From Lewinellaceae bacterium (GTDB lineage Bacteria > Bacteroidota > Bacteroidia > Chitinophagales > Saprospiraceae): a stretch of DNA of 64,000 nucleotides. Where the stretch lies: NCBI GenBank assembly GCA_016719605.1, contig JADJYW010000012.1:186001-250000 (forward strand), given 5' to 3'. The notes below the pieces were generated by a model. The model was not told the DNA's origin and searched no databases. It was given only the letters and a program-made list of their open reading frames with translations. The translations under genes were made by a program, and so were the position numbers. Shown one piece after another: positions 18,009-25,443 of this stretch (its first letter is position 1; each line of letters begins with the position of its first letter).

Positions 18009-19046
18009 TTATTGGCCGAGGGCTACCCGACGCACATCCACTGCACGTTCCAGCGCCCGCCCTTCCAGCAGGTGATCTGCCAGATGCGCCGCCCAAAATG
18101 GCGCCAGCAAAGCGCCTTTGGTGCCCAGCCCATTGAAAATAAACACATTGGAATCTGTCGGGCTGACGCCCAAAAATGGCCTGCGGTCGCGCACGGTGGG
18201 TCGAACACCTCCCATGCGCTGCACGATTTCGTAAGGTGCGCGGAGAAACCGAACGAGGCGTTCTTCCAGAAAACCCTGCTCGTTCCCGGTGGGGCCGTTG
18301 TCTTCAAATGCCCAGTTGTAGGATGCTCCGGCCCAGAACAGGCCGTTGCCCAAAGGAGCCAACAGCAGCGTTTTTTTAATCATTTCGCGGATCAGCGCTG
18401 CCTGTGGGTGCAGCAGCCGCAGGAGCATGGCCTCCCCTTTGGCTAATTGCCAGGGCAGATCGGGGAAAAACGGGTTTTGCGACCCGCGATAACCTTCGCA
18501 AAACACCACGCAGTCGTAGTCTCGGAATGCCTGTGTAGTATCGTCGGGTGTTATTTTTTGAGATAAAAAAATACCGGCGGATTGGGTTTCCGTGCGAAAA
18601 GCCTGCATCAATGCCCCGAAATCTACCCGCGCTGCTCCGCGGATTTCGCCGACGGCATCGCCCGGTACCAACAGATCGGACCACGGTCCGGCATCCGGGC
18701 GCTCACCGAGAAGTCCGGCGTAGTCGGGGTCTGCCATCCGTGCCGACCAGTCGTTGGCGGCTTGCGGTGTTTCGAGCAAACGCAGAATGGTTTGGTCGTG
18801 CCAGAGCGGTACGCCCCATTCCGCCTCCATCGCCTGGTAAGTCGTTTTGGCAAACGGGGAAAAATCGTCGTAGCGCCATGTTTTGACGTAGCGTTTCCCT
18901 GTCACGGGGTTGATGATCCCCGCGGCGATACTGGAGGAACGGTGCGGAAAATCGGCGTCGGAAACCCGCACGTCTGCGCCTCTGCGCCGGAGCGTCCAGG
19001 CCAGCACAGTGCCTGCAATGCCTTGGCCGACGACGAGGATACGCAT
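18009..19046 (-). CDS. FAD-dependent oxidoreductase, D-amino-acid oxidase fold
   Basis: A 345-residue protein with the dinucleotide motif ILVVGQGIAGTVLAW at its N-terminus, an SSSIAAGIINPVTGKR segment that is usual for DAO-type enzymes acting on amines, and a C-terminal FAD contact FNGLGTKGALLAPFWA. The family oxidises amino acids or secondary amines with FAD. No signal peptide is present, so it should be cytoplasmic. Its start overlaps the stop of the Pro/Ala-rich gene upstream by one base (TGATG), which argues for translational coupling. The substrate cannot be set from sequence. Confidence 0.82.
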   Translation of the reverse strand: MRILVVGQGIAGTVLAWTLRRRGADVRVSDADFPHRSSSIAAGIINPVTGKRYVKTWRYDDFSPFAKTTYQAMEAEWGVPLWHDQTILRLLETPQAANDWSARMADPDYAGLLGERPDAGPWSDLLVPGDAVGEIRGAARVDFGALMQAFRTETQSAGIFLSQKITPDDTTQAFRDYDCVVFCEGYRGSQNPFFPDLPWQLAKGEAMLLRLLHPQAALIREMIKKTLLLAPLGNGLFWAGASYNWAFEDNGPTGNEQGFLEERLVRFLRAPYEIVQRMGGVRPTVRDRRPFLGVSPTDSNVFIFNGLGTKGALLAPFWAAHLADHLLEGRALERAVDVRRVALGQ

Positions 19047-19756
19047 CAGGAGTAGCGGCGACGAACGAGTTTGATGAATTTTTTAGCGACTTCGAGACGT
19101 TTTTTGTCTGTCCAGCGGTAGCGCATCACGCAGTGGTCAAGCAGGTACGCTTTGGCCTGCTCCATGGACGAAAACCCGTTGAGGGTTTCCACGGTCTTTT
19201 CGAGTGCTGCGTTGTCTTCGCCAAACAGTTCGCGGGTGAGCAGCAGTTTGTCGTTCAGCCCGATGGCCTTGCGTAGGTCCGGGATGGGCAGTTCGGACAG
19301 TTTTTCCGACAGTTCCACGGCTTGTTTTTGCTCAAACAGGGCCTCGGCATCGGGTGGCGCTGCCGGAAAACTCGGCGCCGGCGCGGCCGGCGCTTGTGGT
19401 TTCAGGATGGGCAGCGGCTCGCTTGCCTTGATCGCTTCCGACAGCACGGGCGGCGGTGGCGGCGCGGGCGCGGGTTTTTCCTCCGGTGGCGGCGCGGGTT
19501 CGGCTATGGCAGGCGGTGCTGCGACAGCTACGGCCGCCGGCGCTGCCGAAGCGGGCGGCGGTGTCGGGGGCGCTGCCTCGCGGCGCGGCGCGGGTGCGGC
19601 TCCGGAGGCTTCGGACAGAACGGCGTCGTACAGATCCCGCACATACGACAGCATGATATCCACGTCAATGCGCATGATATTGTCCGGGTCTTTGCTCATA
19701 CGGCCGTACTCGCGGTTGATTTTGTCGAGGAAGATTTTTGTTTTTTGTAAATCCAT
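19046..19756 (-). CDS. Conserved-type hypothetical protein with Pro/Ala-rich linker
   Basis: Three parts are visible in 236 residues: an N-terminal helical part (about 1-50; MDLQKTKIFLDKINREYGRM), a low-complexity Pro/Ala/Glu linker (about 52-135), and a C-terminal helical part (about 140-236; LRKAIGLNDKLLLTRELFGE, ending in a basic KKFIKLVRRRYS). It has no signal peptide or membrane span. The C-terminal part resembles a domain found widely in Bacteroidota proteins of unknown function, by my recollection of the GxNDxxLxxxELF pattern. It is translationally coupled to the downstream oxidoreductase, but no functional link is evident. Confidence 0.7.
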   Translation of the reverse strand: MDLQKTKIFLDKINREYGRMSKDPDNIMRIDVDIMLSYVRDLYDAVLSEASGAAPAPRREAAPPTPPPASAAPAAVAVAAPPAIAEPAPPPEEKPAPAPPPPPVLSEAIKASEPLPILKPQAPAAPAPSFPAAPPDAEALFEQKQAVELSEKLSELPIPDLRKAIGLNDKLLLTRELFGEDNAALEKTVETLNGFSSMEQAKAYLLDHCVMRYRWTDKKRLEVAKKFIKLVRRRYS

Positions 19757-19808
19757 GATTCAAATCCTGTTGGTGCTGAAATCCGAACTATTGAACAATT
19801 TGGTATTC

Positions 19809-19990
19809 AGAGGGTGTATCATAAGTGCTGTTTTGGCGGGAATTGAGATTTTTTGACAGGATGAAAAGGATTTACAAGATAAATAAGGCGGCTCCGCCGC
19901 CGAAAATCCTGTAAATCCTTTTCATCCTGTCAAAAAATGGATTCGCCTGTCAACTTCGCAATTGTGGTGCGGACTTACGAGACACCCTCT
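19809..19990. mobile_element. MITE-like element with terminal and internal inverted repeats
   Basis: The ends are 18-bp inverted repeats with 16 matches: AGAGGGTGTATCATAAGT (19809-19826) and the complement of AGAGGGTGTCTCGTAAGT (19973-19990). Inside is a near-perfect 33-bp inverted repeat (19848-19880 with 19906-19938, 32 of 33 matching) around a loop that contains the small hairpin GGCGGCTCCGCC. It encodes nothing. I see no clear target-site duplication. It lies between the divergent Pro/Ala-rich gene and tdk, so it may affect their promoters. Confidence 0.6.
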
Positions 19991-20070
19991 CGTTCCAGTA
20001 GTGTGACTGAAATCCTACTTTCAGCGGCGAAGTTCAAAAAATAGGCGGAACATTTGATACGTTTGCGCCC

Positions 20071-20655
20071 ATGTTTCTCGAACCACATTTCAAGGGGCAA
20101 CGCGCCGGCTGGATCGAAGTGGTCTGCGGTTGCATGTTTTCCGGCAAGACGGAAGAACTGATCCGCCGCCTCAAACGCGCCCGTATTGCCGACCTCAAAG
20201 TAGAGGTATTCAAACCTCTGCTTGACACCCGCTACGATGAAACCAGCATTGTGTCGCACGACACTTCCTCCGTGTTGGCAATTCCCGTTGAACACTCGGC
20301 CCAACTGCTCGATATCAATGGCGAAACCTCCGTGGTGGGCGTGGACGAAGCCCAGTTCTTTGATGCCGACCTGCCCGAAGTATGTCAGGAGTTGGCCCTG
20401 CGCGGGGTGCGCGTGGTGGTGGCCGGCCTGGACATGGACTTCCGGGGTAAGCCTTTCGGCCCCGTGCCCAATTTGCTCGCGCTCGCGGAGTACGTCACCA
20501 AAGTACACGCAATCTGTGTGCATTGTGGCAACCTCGCCACGCATTCCTATCGCCTGGCTACAGGCGAAGAGGTGATCTTGCTTGGGGAAAAAGAACAGTA
20601 CGAGCCGCGATGCCGGTCGTGCTATGCAAAGGGGAATATCTTTCGGTTGAAATAA
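20071..20655 (+). CDS. tdk: Thymidine kinase
   Basis: Phosphorylates thymidine in the salvage pathway. The 194-residue type II enzyme has a P-loop (GCMFSGKT, about residues 20-27), the Walker B-like VVGVDEAQFFD with the catalytic Glu, the lasso motif region AGLDMDFRGKPF, and paired zinc-binding cysteines (CVHCG and CRSCY). Length and order are typical. It is followed after nine bases by the TSUP permease gene on the same strand. The MITE-like element lies just upstream. Confidence 0.95.
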   Translation: MFLEPHFKGQRAGWIEVVCGCMFSGKTEELIRRLKRARIADLKVEVFKPLLDTRYDETSIVSHDTSSVLAIPVEHSAQLLDINGETSVVGVDEAQFFDADLPEVCQELALRGVRVVVAGLDMDFRGKPFGPVPNLLALAEYVTKVHAICVHCGNLATHSYRLATGEEVILLGEKEQYEPRCRSCYAKGNIFRLK

Positions 20656-20664
20656 GCAGCCGAC

Positions 20665-21423
20665 ATGGAAATTTATCTCCTCTGCGCATTTGCTTTTCTC
20701 GCCGGATTTATTGACAGCATCGTAGGTGGCGGCGGGTTGGTGCAGATACCGGCATTTTTTGTGCTGTATCCTCAACTTTCGGTACCCAACGTGATCGGAA
20801 CCAACCGATTGGCTTCGGCGGTTGGCACCTCGGTTGCGGCGCTGAATTACGCCAGAAGTGTACAAATTCCATGGAAAACGGTGCTGTGGTCAGGCGTGGC
20901 AGCGGCTGTTTTTTCATACCTCGGCGCTACTGTGCAAAGCCTGCTGCCCTCCGCCCTGCTGAAACCGATTATCCTTGTCCTGATCATTGCTATTGCCCTG
21001 TACACCTACCGGAAAAAGGATTTCGGGCGCCAGGAGCAGTTCAATGTTGCACCGGAGAAACTGGGTTGGTGGGCGGCAGGGATCGGCGGGATACTGGGTT
21101 TTTACAACGGCCTGGTTGGCCCCGGCACGGGAAGTTTGCTGGTGTTCGGGTTTGTCAGCGTTATTGGCTACAGTTTTCTTCGGGCATCGGCTATTTCCAA
21201 GGTGGTCAATGTGGTAGCTGATGTTTCCTCGCTTGTTTTTTTCCTCACGAACAAATACGTCCTGTTTCATCTGGCGCTTCCAATGATGGTTTGCAATGTC
21301 GCCGGTTCGTACCTCGGCAGTCGCATGGCCGTCCTGCGCGGAAATGCGTTTATCCGCCGCGTTTTTCTCGTGGTGGTAGCGGGGATTGTTGCGCGGTTTG
21401 CGTGGGATGTTTTTTGGGGATAG
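20665..21423 (+). CDS. TSUP (TauE/SafE) family permease
   Basis: A 252-residue protein with about eight membrane spans. The start has the family signature G-F-I-D-S-I-V-G-G-G-G and a Pro after LVQIP; a second GIGGILGFYNGLVGPGTGS loop begins the second half, the internal repeat typical of TSUP carriers. Members move sulfite, sulfonates or other organic anions. The ATG at 20665 follows the tdk stop by nine bases. No sulfur gene is adjacent, so the substrate is open. Confidence 0.85.
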   Translation: MEIYLLCAFAFLAGFIDSIVGGGGLVQIPAFFVLYPQLSVPNVIGTNRLASAVGTSVAALNYARSVQIPWKTVLWSGVAAAVFSYLGATVQSLLPSALLKPIILVLIIAIALYTYRKKDFGRQEQFNVAPEKLGWWAAGIGGILGFYNGLVGPGTGSLLVFGFVSVIGYSFLRASAISKVVNVVADVSSLVFFLTNKYVLFHLALPMMVCNVAGSYLGSRMAVLRGNAFIRRVFLVVVAGIVARFAWDVFWG

Positions 21424-21436
21424 AAAAAAAAGCAAC

Positions 21437-22551
21437 TCAGGTCTCGTTCAGCAGGGCATTCCAGGATGCCAGCAGCGCTTGCTCCTCCTTTTCCCAATTC
21501 CATTCCTGACGGGCGAGCAGGGTGTTTTGTTTCAGCGTTTGGTACGCCTCGGGATTTTCCTGCAAATACCGCACGGCACGCACCACAGCCTCCGACGAGA
21601 GATTATCCAGTAGTAGTGCCACGGCATGTTCGGCATGTAGCGCCCGGTATTCCGGAAAATTCATCGTCAGCACGGGTACGCCGGCTTGTACATAATCAAA
21701 AAACTTGTTGGCCAGCGAATAGTAGTAACTCAAGCCCTTGTTTTCCAGGACGTTGATACCTATCCAGGCTTGTGGGGTCAGCGTTTTCAGGTTGGCGGGC
21801 CGGACCCATCCGAGAAAACGCACCCGGTCTTGTACGCCGAGTTCGATAGCTCTTTTGCGCAGCATTTCCGACAGGTCGCCCTCACCGGCCAGCCAAAGTT
21901 CGAAGTCGCCGAGTTGTTGCATGGCTACCAGGGTTTGTTCGATACCGCGTCCTTCGTTTAGGGCGCCCTGGTAGAGCAGCACCCGCCCGGCAGTTTCCTT
22001 GCGTTCGGCCGACGAACCGGCCGGCGGGCAAGCAGCCTCGCTCGGCATATTCCGCACGACCCCGAACGGGATGCCGTATTTTTTTTCAAAAATACCCGCC
22101 AGTGCCGGCCCTACGGTGTAGGCGTGGCGGTAAAAAGGCAGGCATATCCGGGCAACCATTTTCCAAAAACTGGACTACCGGGCGGCCGGTTACCTCGGGC
22201 ACTTCGGTGAAATACTCATGGGCATCAAACAAACGCTTTTTGCGTCGTAGCCAGGTCGCCAGACACCCGGCGGGCAAGGTATCGAGGTCAACGGAGCAGA
22301 CGGCATCGTAGGGCCGACGCATCAGGTACCACCACAGGCGCAGGTTGAACTCGGCGTAAAATAAAAAACCGCTGGTGTTTCGGCACCGCAATCGGGTTTG
22401 CCGGTACGGCTGTTCTTCTGTGTGAAGGGAGTGGGGGAGTACCCGCCCGATCAACTCCACCGTGGCCGGCCCGTGTCAGCGTGGTACATATTCGCTGCAT
22501 GCGCTGATCGAAGGCCAGGTCGTTGGTGACAGAGAAGAGGATGGTAGCCAT
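21437..22551 (-). CDS. Glycosyltransferase family 4-like (two frameshifts)
   Basis: Three reading frames make one GT-B enzyme. ATG at 22551 begins ATILFSVTNDLAFDQRMQRI. Around 22460 the frame changes (a CACACGG to CACGG loss would do it) and continues VELIGRVLPHS...RKKRLFDAHEYFTEVPEV. At the A5 run 22165-22169 an extra base shifts it again; without it the text reads VVQFWKMVARI and continues through GVVRNMP, the donor-binding region RVLLYQGALNEGRG, and LANKFFDYVQAGVPVL. The total of about 370 residues is normal. Probably adds sugars to lipid- or surface-linked glycans. Last gene of the GH3-LysE run. Confidence 0.78.
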
Positions 22552-22574
22552 GGCAGATGCTGGAGCGGTCGGGA

Positions 22575-23204
22575 TCAGGTCATCAAACTTTTGATCAGCA
22601 TGCCGGAGCCCAGCACGATCAGGACGGCGCCGGCCGAGCGTACGATTTTGCCGGGGAGGTCGGGGCGAAGGCGCCGGCCGATCTGGTTGGCCAACAGCAC
22701 TTTGGCTATATCTGTGCTCAGTACCATCAGCAACGAGGCGCCGATAAAAACGAGTGTGTAGTGCGGATTTTCTGTCGGGGCTTCTGCCCGTGCGGCGGTA
22801 GCGAGGCCCAGCCAGAAAAGCCAGTTGGAGGGATTGGCCATGTTGATGGCAAAGCCTTTCAAAAACGAATAGCGCCGCCGGCCTGTGCCGGGGTACAGCA
22901 TAGCTGGCGCTTTTTCCCGCCTTGGCGCCATGGCCGAAACACCAAAACCGATGAGGAGCAGGGCGCCCGTCACCCCCATTGCCGACTGGAATTGCTCGCC
23001 CCGAGCCAGCGAAAAAAGCCATGCCGACGACCACCACCCGCCGAAAGCCAATATGGCATCGCTGAAAAAAGCACCCAGGGCCAGGGCTAATCCGTTGCGC
23101 AAGCCTTGCTTGAGTGTAACCTGCAAGCCGAGAAAAAAAAGCGGCCCCAGCAGCAGCCCGTATGCCAGTCCGGCCAGTATTCCTTTGACAATAGCGGCTG
23201 TCAC
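22575..23204 (-). CDS. LysE family transporter
   Basis: A 209-residue membrane protein with six predicted spans and the family start ILAGLAYGLLLGPLFFLGLQ, followed by LRNGLALALGAFFSDAIL, and the middle NMANPSNWLFWLG motif common to LysE/RhtB exporters. The family exports amino acids or related small molecules. The gene overlaps the end of the GH3 gene by four bases (ATGA), so it is translationally coupled to it. Substrate not predictable. Confidence 0.85.
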   Translation of the reverse strand: MTAAIVKGILAGLAYGLLLGPLFFLGLQVTLKQGLRNGLALALGAFFSDAILAFGGWWSSAWLFSLARGEQFQSAMGVTGALLLIGFGVSAMAPRREKAPAMLYPGTGRRRYSFLKGFAINMANPSNWLFWLGLATAARAEAPTENPHYTLVFIGASLLMVLSTDIAKVLLANQIGRRLRPDLPGKIVRSAGAVLIVLGSGMLIKSLMT

Positions 23205-24745
23205 GGCGCGGTATCCTTTGCCGCCTGTTCCAGATAAGTTTCCCAGCTCTGCTGGGCAGCCCCTTTCAGCACCCGGGGTATTTTAGCCTGTCCGTTCAGT
23301 TTGCCTTGCACTTCCAGCCACTGGTAGAACCTGTCATGGGGCAGGAATTTGACCCGAACATTGCCCAGGGCATAGCGGCGTTCCACCCGGTAGTCGTCGT
23401 TGATTTCATTTAAATGCTCATCAAGCGCGGCGGCAAACGCGGTGGTGTCGAGGGAAAGATTGTCGGCGCTCACATACCACTGGTGCGCCCAGTGGCTGCC
23501 GTCCTGCACGGCGGCGACAGCAAACTCTTTCACGCCGGCGCCCATTTTCAGGTCGGCGTGGCGGATGGCGGTGTTCATATTGTCTACGGAAAGGTGTTCG
23601 CCCACCACGCTGAGGTAATGTTTGACCCGGCCGGTCACTTTGAACAGCAAGCGCTTCGTGTCGGCAAACTGGATCGTGTCGCCCAGCAGGTAGCGCCAGG
23701 CGCCGGCATCGGTGCTGAGCAGGATTGCATATTGCTGGTTGGGCGCCACTTCGGCCAGCGTGACGGCCCGGGCGCCGGGGCGCAGGTTGCCTTCTTCATC
23801 AAAATGCTGTTCGTTGAACGGGACAAACTCAAAAAAGATACCGGCATCCGAAACTAAGCGCATCAGCCGGGAGTCTGGCCCCGGCTGGTAGCCCATGAAG
23901 CCCTCGGAAGCCATGTAACTATCCACATACTGGACGGGTCTGCCGAGCAGCTGCTCGAAGGTTTGCCGGTACGGCTCGAAAAAGATGCCGCCGTGCAGAA
24001 GCAAGAAGAAGTTGGGCCAGATTTCGTGGATGTGCTTCAGGCCGTGCCGCTCAATTATTCGCTCGAAGATCATTTGCACCCAGGCCACATTGCCCACGAT
24101 GAAGCCAATGTCCCACTTCGGTGCTTCTTCGGCGATGCGTTCGATGCGGTCGCTCCATTCGGGCAGGTCAGTAATTTCGCGTCCGGGGCGGTAGTATTTT
24201 TTCAACCAAAACGGCCGATTCAGTCCGATGATGCCCGACAGGTCGCCTACCCAGTGCCGGCCTTCGGGGTTGAGGGTGGTACAGCTGCCCACCATCAGCA
24301 TTTGTTTGGTAAACAGGTCGGCGGGCAGGTTGAAGTACGCCATATCGCAGAATAGCCGCCGGGTCACTTTGGTCATGGACTGGATGATATCGGTCGTGAC
24401 CGGGATGTACTTGGATGCAGCGTTGGAGGTGCCGCTGCTCAGTGCAAACCACGGGATCAGGCCGGGCCAGCACACATCCGGTTCGTCTTGCCGTGCCCGG
24501 TACCACCATTCGCCGTACATCTTGTCGTAGTCGTGGATCGGAACACGCTCCCGGAATGCCTGTATGGGATCGGGGTCTGACAGGATTTCCCGGAAGCCGT
24601 ATTGGCGACCGAATGCCGTATCGCTTGCCAGCGTGAGCAGGCGCACGAGGGTTTTCCGTTGTTTGGAAACCGGCGAGCTCCATGGAACCGGGCGGGTTGC
24701 GCCTAAGCGGATGCCGGTTTTTATGACGTGTCCGAGCAAGTACAT
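23201..24745 (-). CDS. GH3-family acyl-adenylating protein
   Basis: A 514-residue protein resembling the GH3 auxin-responsive proteins of plants, a branch of the adenylate-forming enzymes also found in Bacteroidota. Recognisable parts are AFGRQYGF near the N-terminus, the phosphate-loop-like SSGTSNAASKYIPVT, GSCTTL, YMASEGFMGYQPGP, AILLSTDAGAWRYLLGDT and FKVTGRVKHYLSVVGEHLS. Plant members join amino acids to acyl hormones; the bacterial acyl substrate is not known. Length is close to the usual 500. A hairpin leader and a -7 element lie upstream, and the LysE gene overlaps its end. Confidence 0.85.
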   Translation of the reverse strand: MYLLGHVIKTGIRLGATRPVPWSSPVSKQRKTLVRLLTLASDTAFGRQYGFREILSDPDPIQAFRERVPIHDYDKMYGEWWYRARQDEPDVCWPGLIPWFALSSGTSNAASKYIPVTTDIIQSMTKVTRRLFCDMAYFNLPADLFTKQMLMVGSCTTLNPEGRHWVGDLSGIIGLNRPFWLKKYYRPGREITDLPEWSDRIERIAEEAPKWDIGFIVGNVAWVQMIFERIIERHGLKHIHEIWPNFFLLLHGGIFFEPYRQTFEQLLGRPVQYVDSYMASEGFMGYQPGPDSRLMRLVSDAGIFFEFVPFNEQHFDEEGNLRPGARAVTLAEVAPNQQYAILLSTDAGAWRYLLGDTIQFADTKRLLFKVTGRVKHYLSVVGEHLSVDNMNTAIRHADLKMGAGVKEFAVAAVQDGSHWAHQWYVSADNLSLDTTAFAAALDEHLNEINDDYRVERRYALGNVRVKFLPHDRFYQWLEVQGKLNGQAKIPRVLKGAAQQSWETYLEQAAKDTAP

Positions 24746-24776
24746 AGTCAGGGAGGATGGGTTGGTTCATTTAAAG

Positions 24777-24809
24777 AAAACCGACGCTCGGTAGAGGGGC
24801 GTCGGTTTT
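24777..24809 (-). terminator. Terminator-like hairpin in the leader of the GH3 operon
   Basis: AAAACCGACGC pairs perfectly with GCGTCGGTTTT (11 bp, 11-nt loop). On the minus strand the stem is followed by TTTTCTTT, giving a Rho-independent terminator shape. It lies between the predicted promoter (24819-24826) and the GH3 start (24745), so it may stop or stabilise the leader transcript. Confidence 0.6.
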
Positions 24810-24818
24810 ACTAAGGGG

Positions 24819-24826
24819 CAAAAATA
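24819..24826 (-). promoter_or_regulatory. -7 element of the GH3 operon
   Basis: TATTTTTG matches the Bacteroidota -7 element exactly, and TGTG (one base off TTTG) lies 19 bases upstream. The predicted start site would be close to 24812, just before the hairpin. Confidence 0.5.
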
Positions 24827-24921
24827 GCGTTCTAATCCGATCTTGCACACCCAACGTTTCCGGGGTAGCGGGGGGTCTTTCCCGGCACAAATCTTTTTTA
24901 TCAAATAAACTACATTTTGCT

Positions 24922-25353
24922 ATGCAAAAACAATCATTTTTTCTGGTCGCATTTACCCTCATGGCGCTGGCCGCCTGCACAAAAAAAGACGCCAACGATC
25001 TCGTTTTCAAGCTCGATACGCCATTTCTGCTGGAGCAGGGCGCTGCTATTCCCTGGGATGGAAACAGTGCTGTTCAGGTACGATTTGGCCGGGTGGTGAG
25101 CGACAGCCGCTGCCCGATTGATGCAATATGTGTCTGGGCTGGTCGCGCCGAGGTCGAATTGACCTTTATCCAACCAGGTAGTACGCTGACCGATACGCTC
25201 GTTTTGGGCGAACTGGTGGGTACAGACAAAACCGACACGGCTACGTTTGGCTCATACACCGTGCAGTTGAGTAAAGTATTGCCGGATGCACTGTCCGGGG
25301 TGGAAATTTCGCAAGAGGATTACAAAGTAGAATTGCGGGTAAAAAAGCAGTAG
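24922..25353 (+). CDS. Hypothetical lipoprotein
   Basis: The 143-residue product has a lipoprotein signal peptide with a lipobox (LAAC, Cys near residue 19). The mature part shows a beta-rich pattern and the motif SDSRCPIDAICVWAGRAEVEL, which I recognise from small Bacteroidota lipoproteins of unknown role. The two cysteines of RCPxxxxCVW may form a disulfide. It converges on the T9SS/DUF7619 gene, with a shared terminator between them. Confidence 0.75.
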   Translation: MQKQSFFLVAFTLMALAACTKKDANDLVFKLDTPFLLEQGAAIPWDGNSAVQVRFGRVVSDSRCPIDAICVWAGRAEVELTFIQPGSTLTDTLVLGELVGTDKTDTATFGSYTVQLSKVLPDALSGVEISQEDYKVELRVKKQ

Positions 25354-25374
25354 TCTCCAGTTCGGGCAAAAATG

Positions 25375-25427
25375 ACAACGCGGATTTGAAGAATGTCGGC
25401 CATTCCTCGAATCCGCGTTGTTATTTT
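25375..25427. terminator. Bidirectional terminator between convergent genes
   Basis: ACAACGCGGATT pairs with AATCCGCGTTGT; the stem extends to about 20 bp with G-U pairs around a short loop. On the plus strand it is followed by TATTTTT, and on the minus strand by CATTTTT, so it can end both the lipoprotein and the T9SS-protein transcripts. Confidence 0.75.
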
Positions 25428-25443
25428 TAACTTGCCGGGAAGC

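Noticed and set aside
19152..19856. Gly/Ala/Ser-rich plus-strand frame
   Set aside because: Complement of the Pro/Ala linker; low-complexity composition only.
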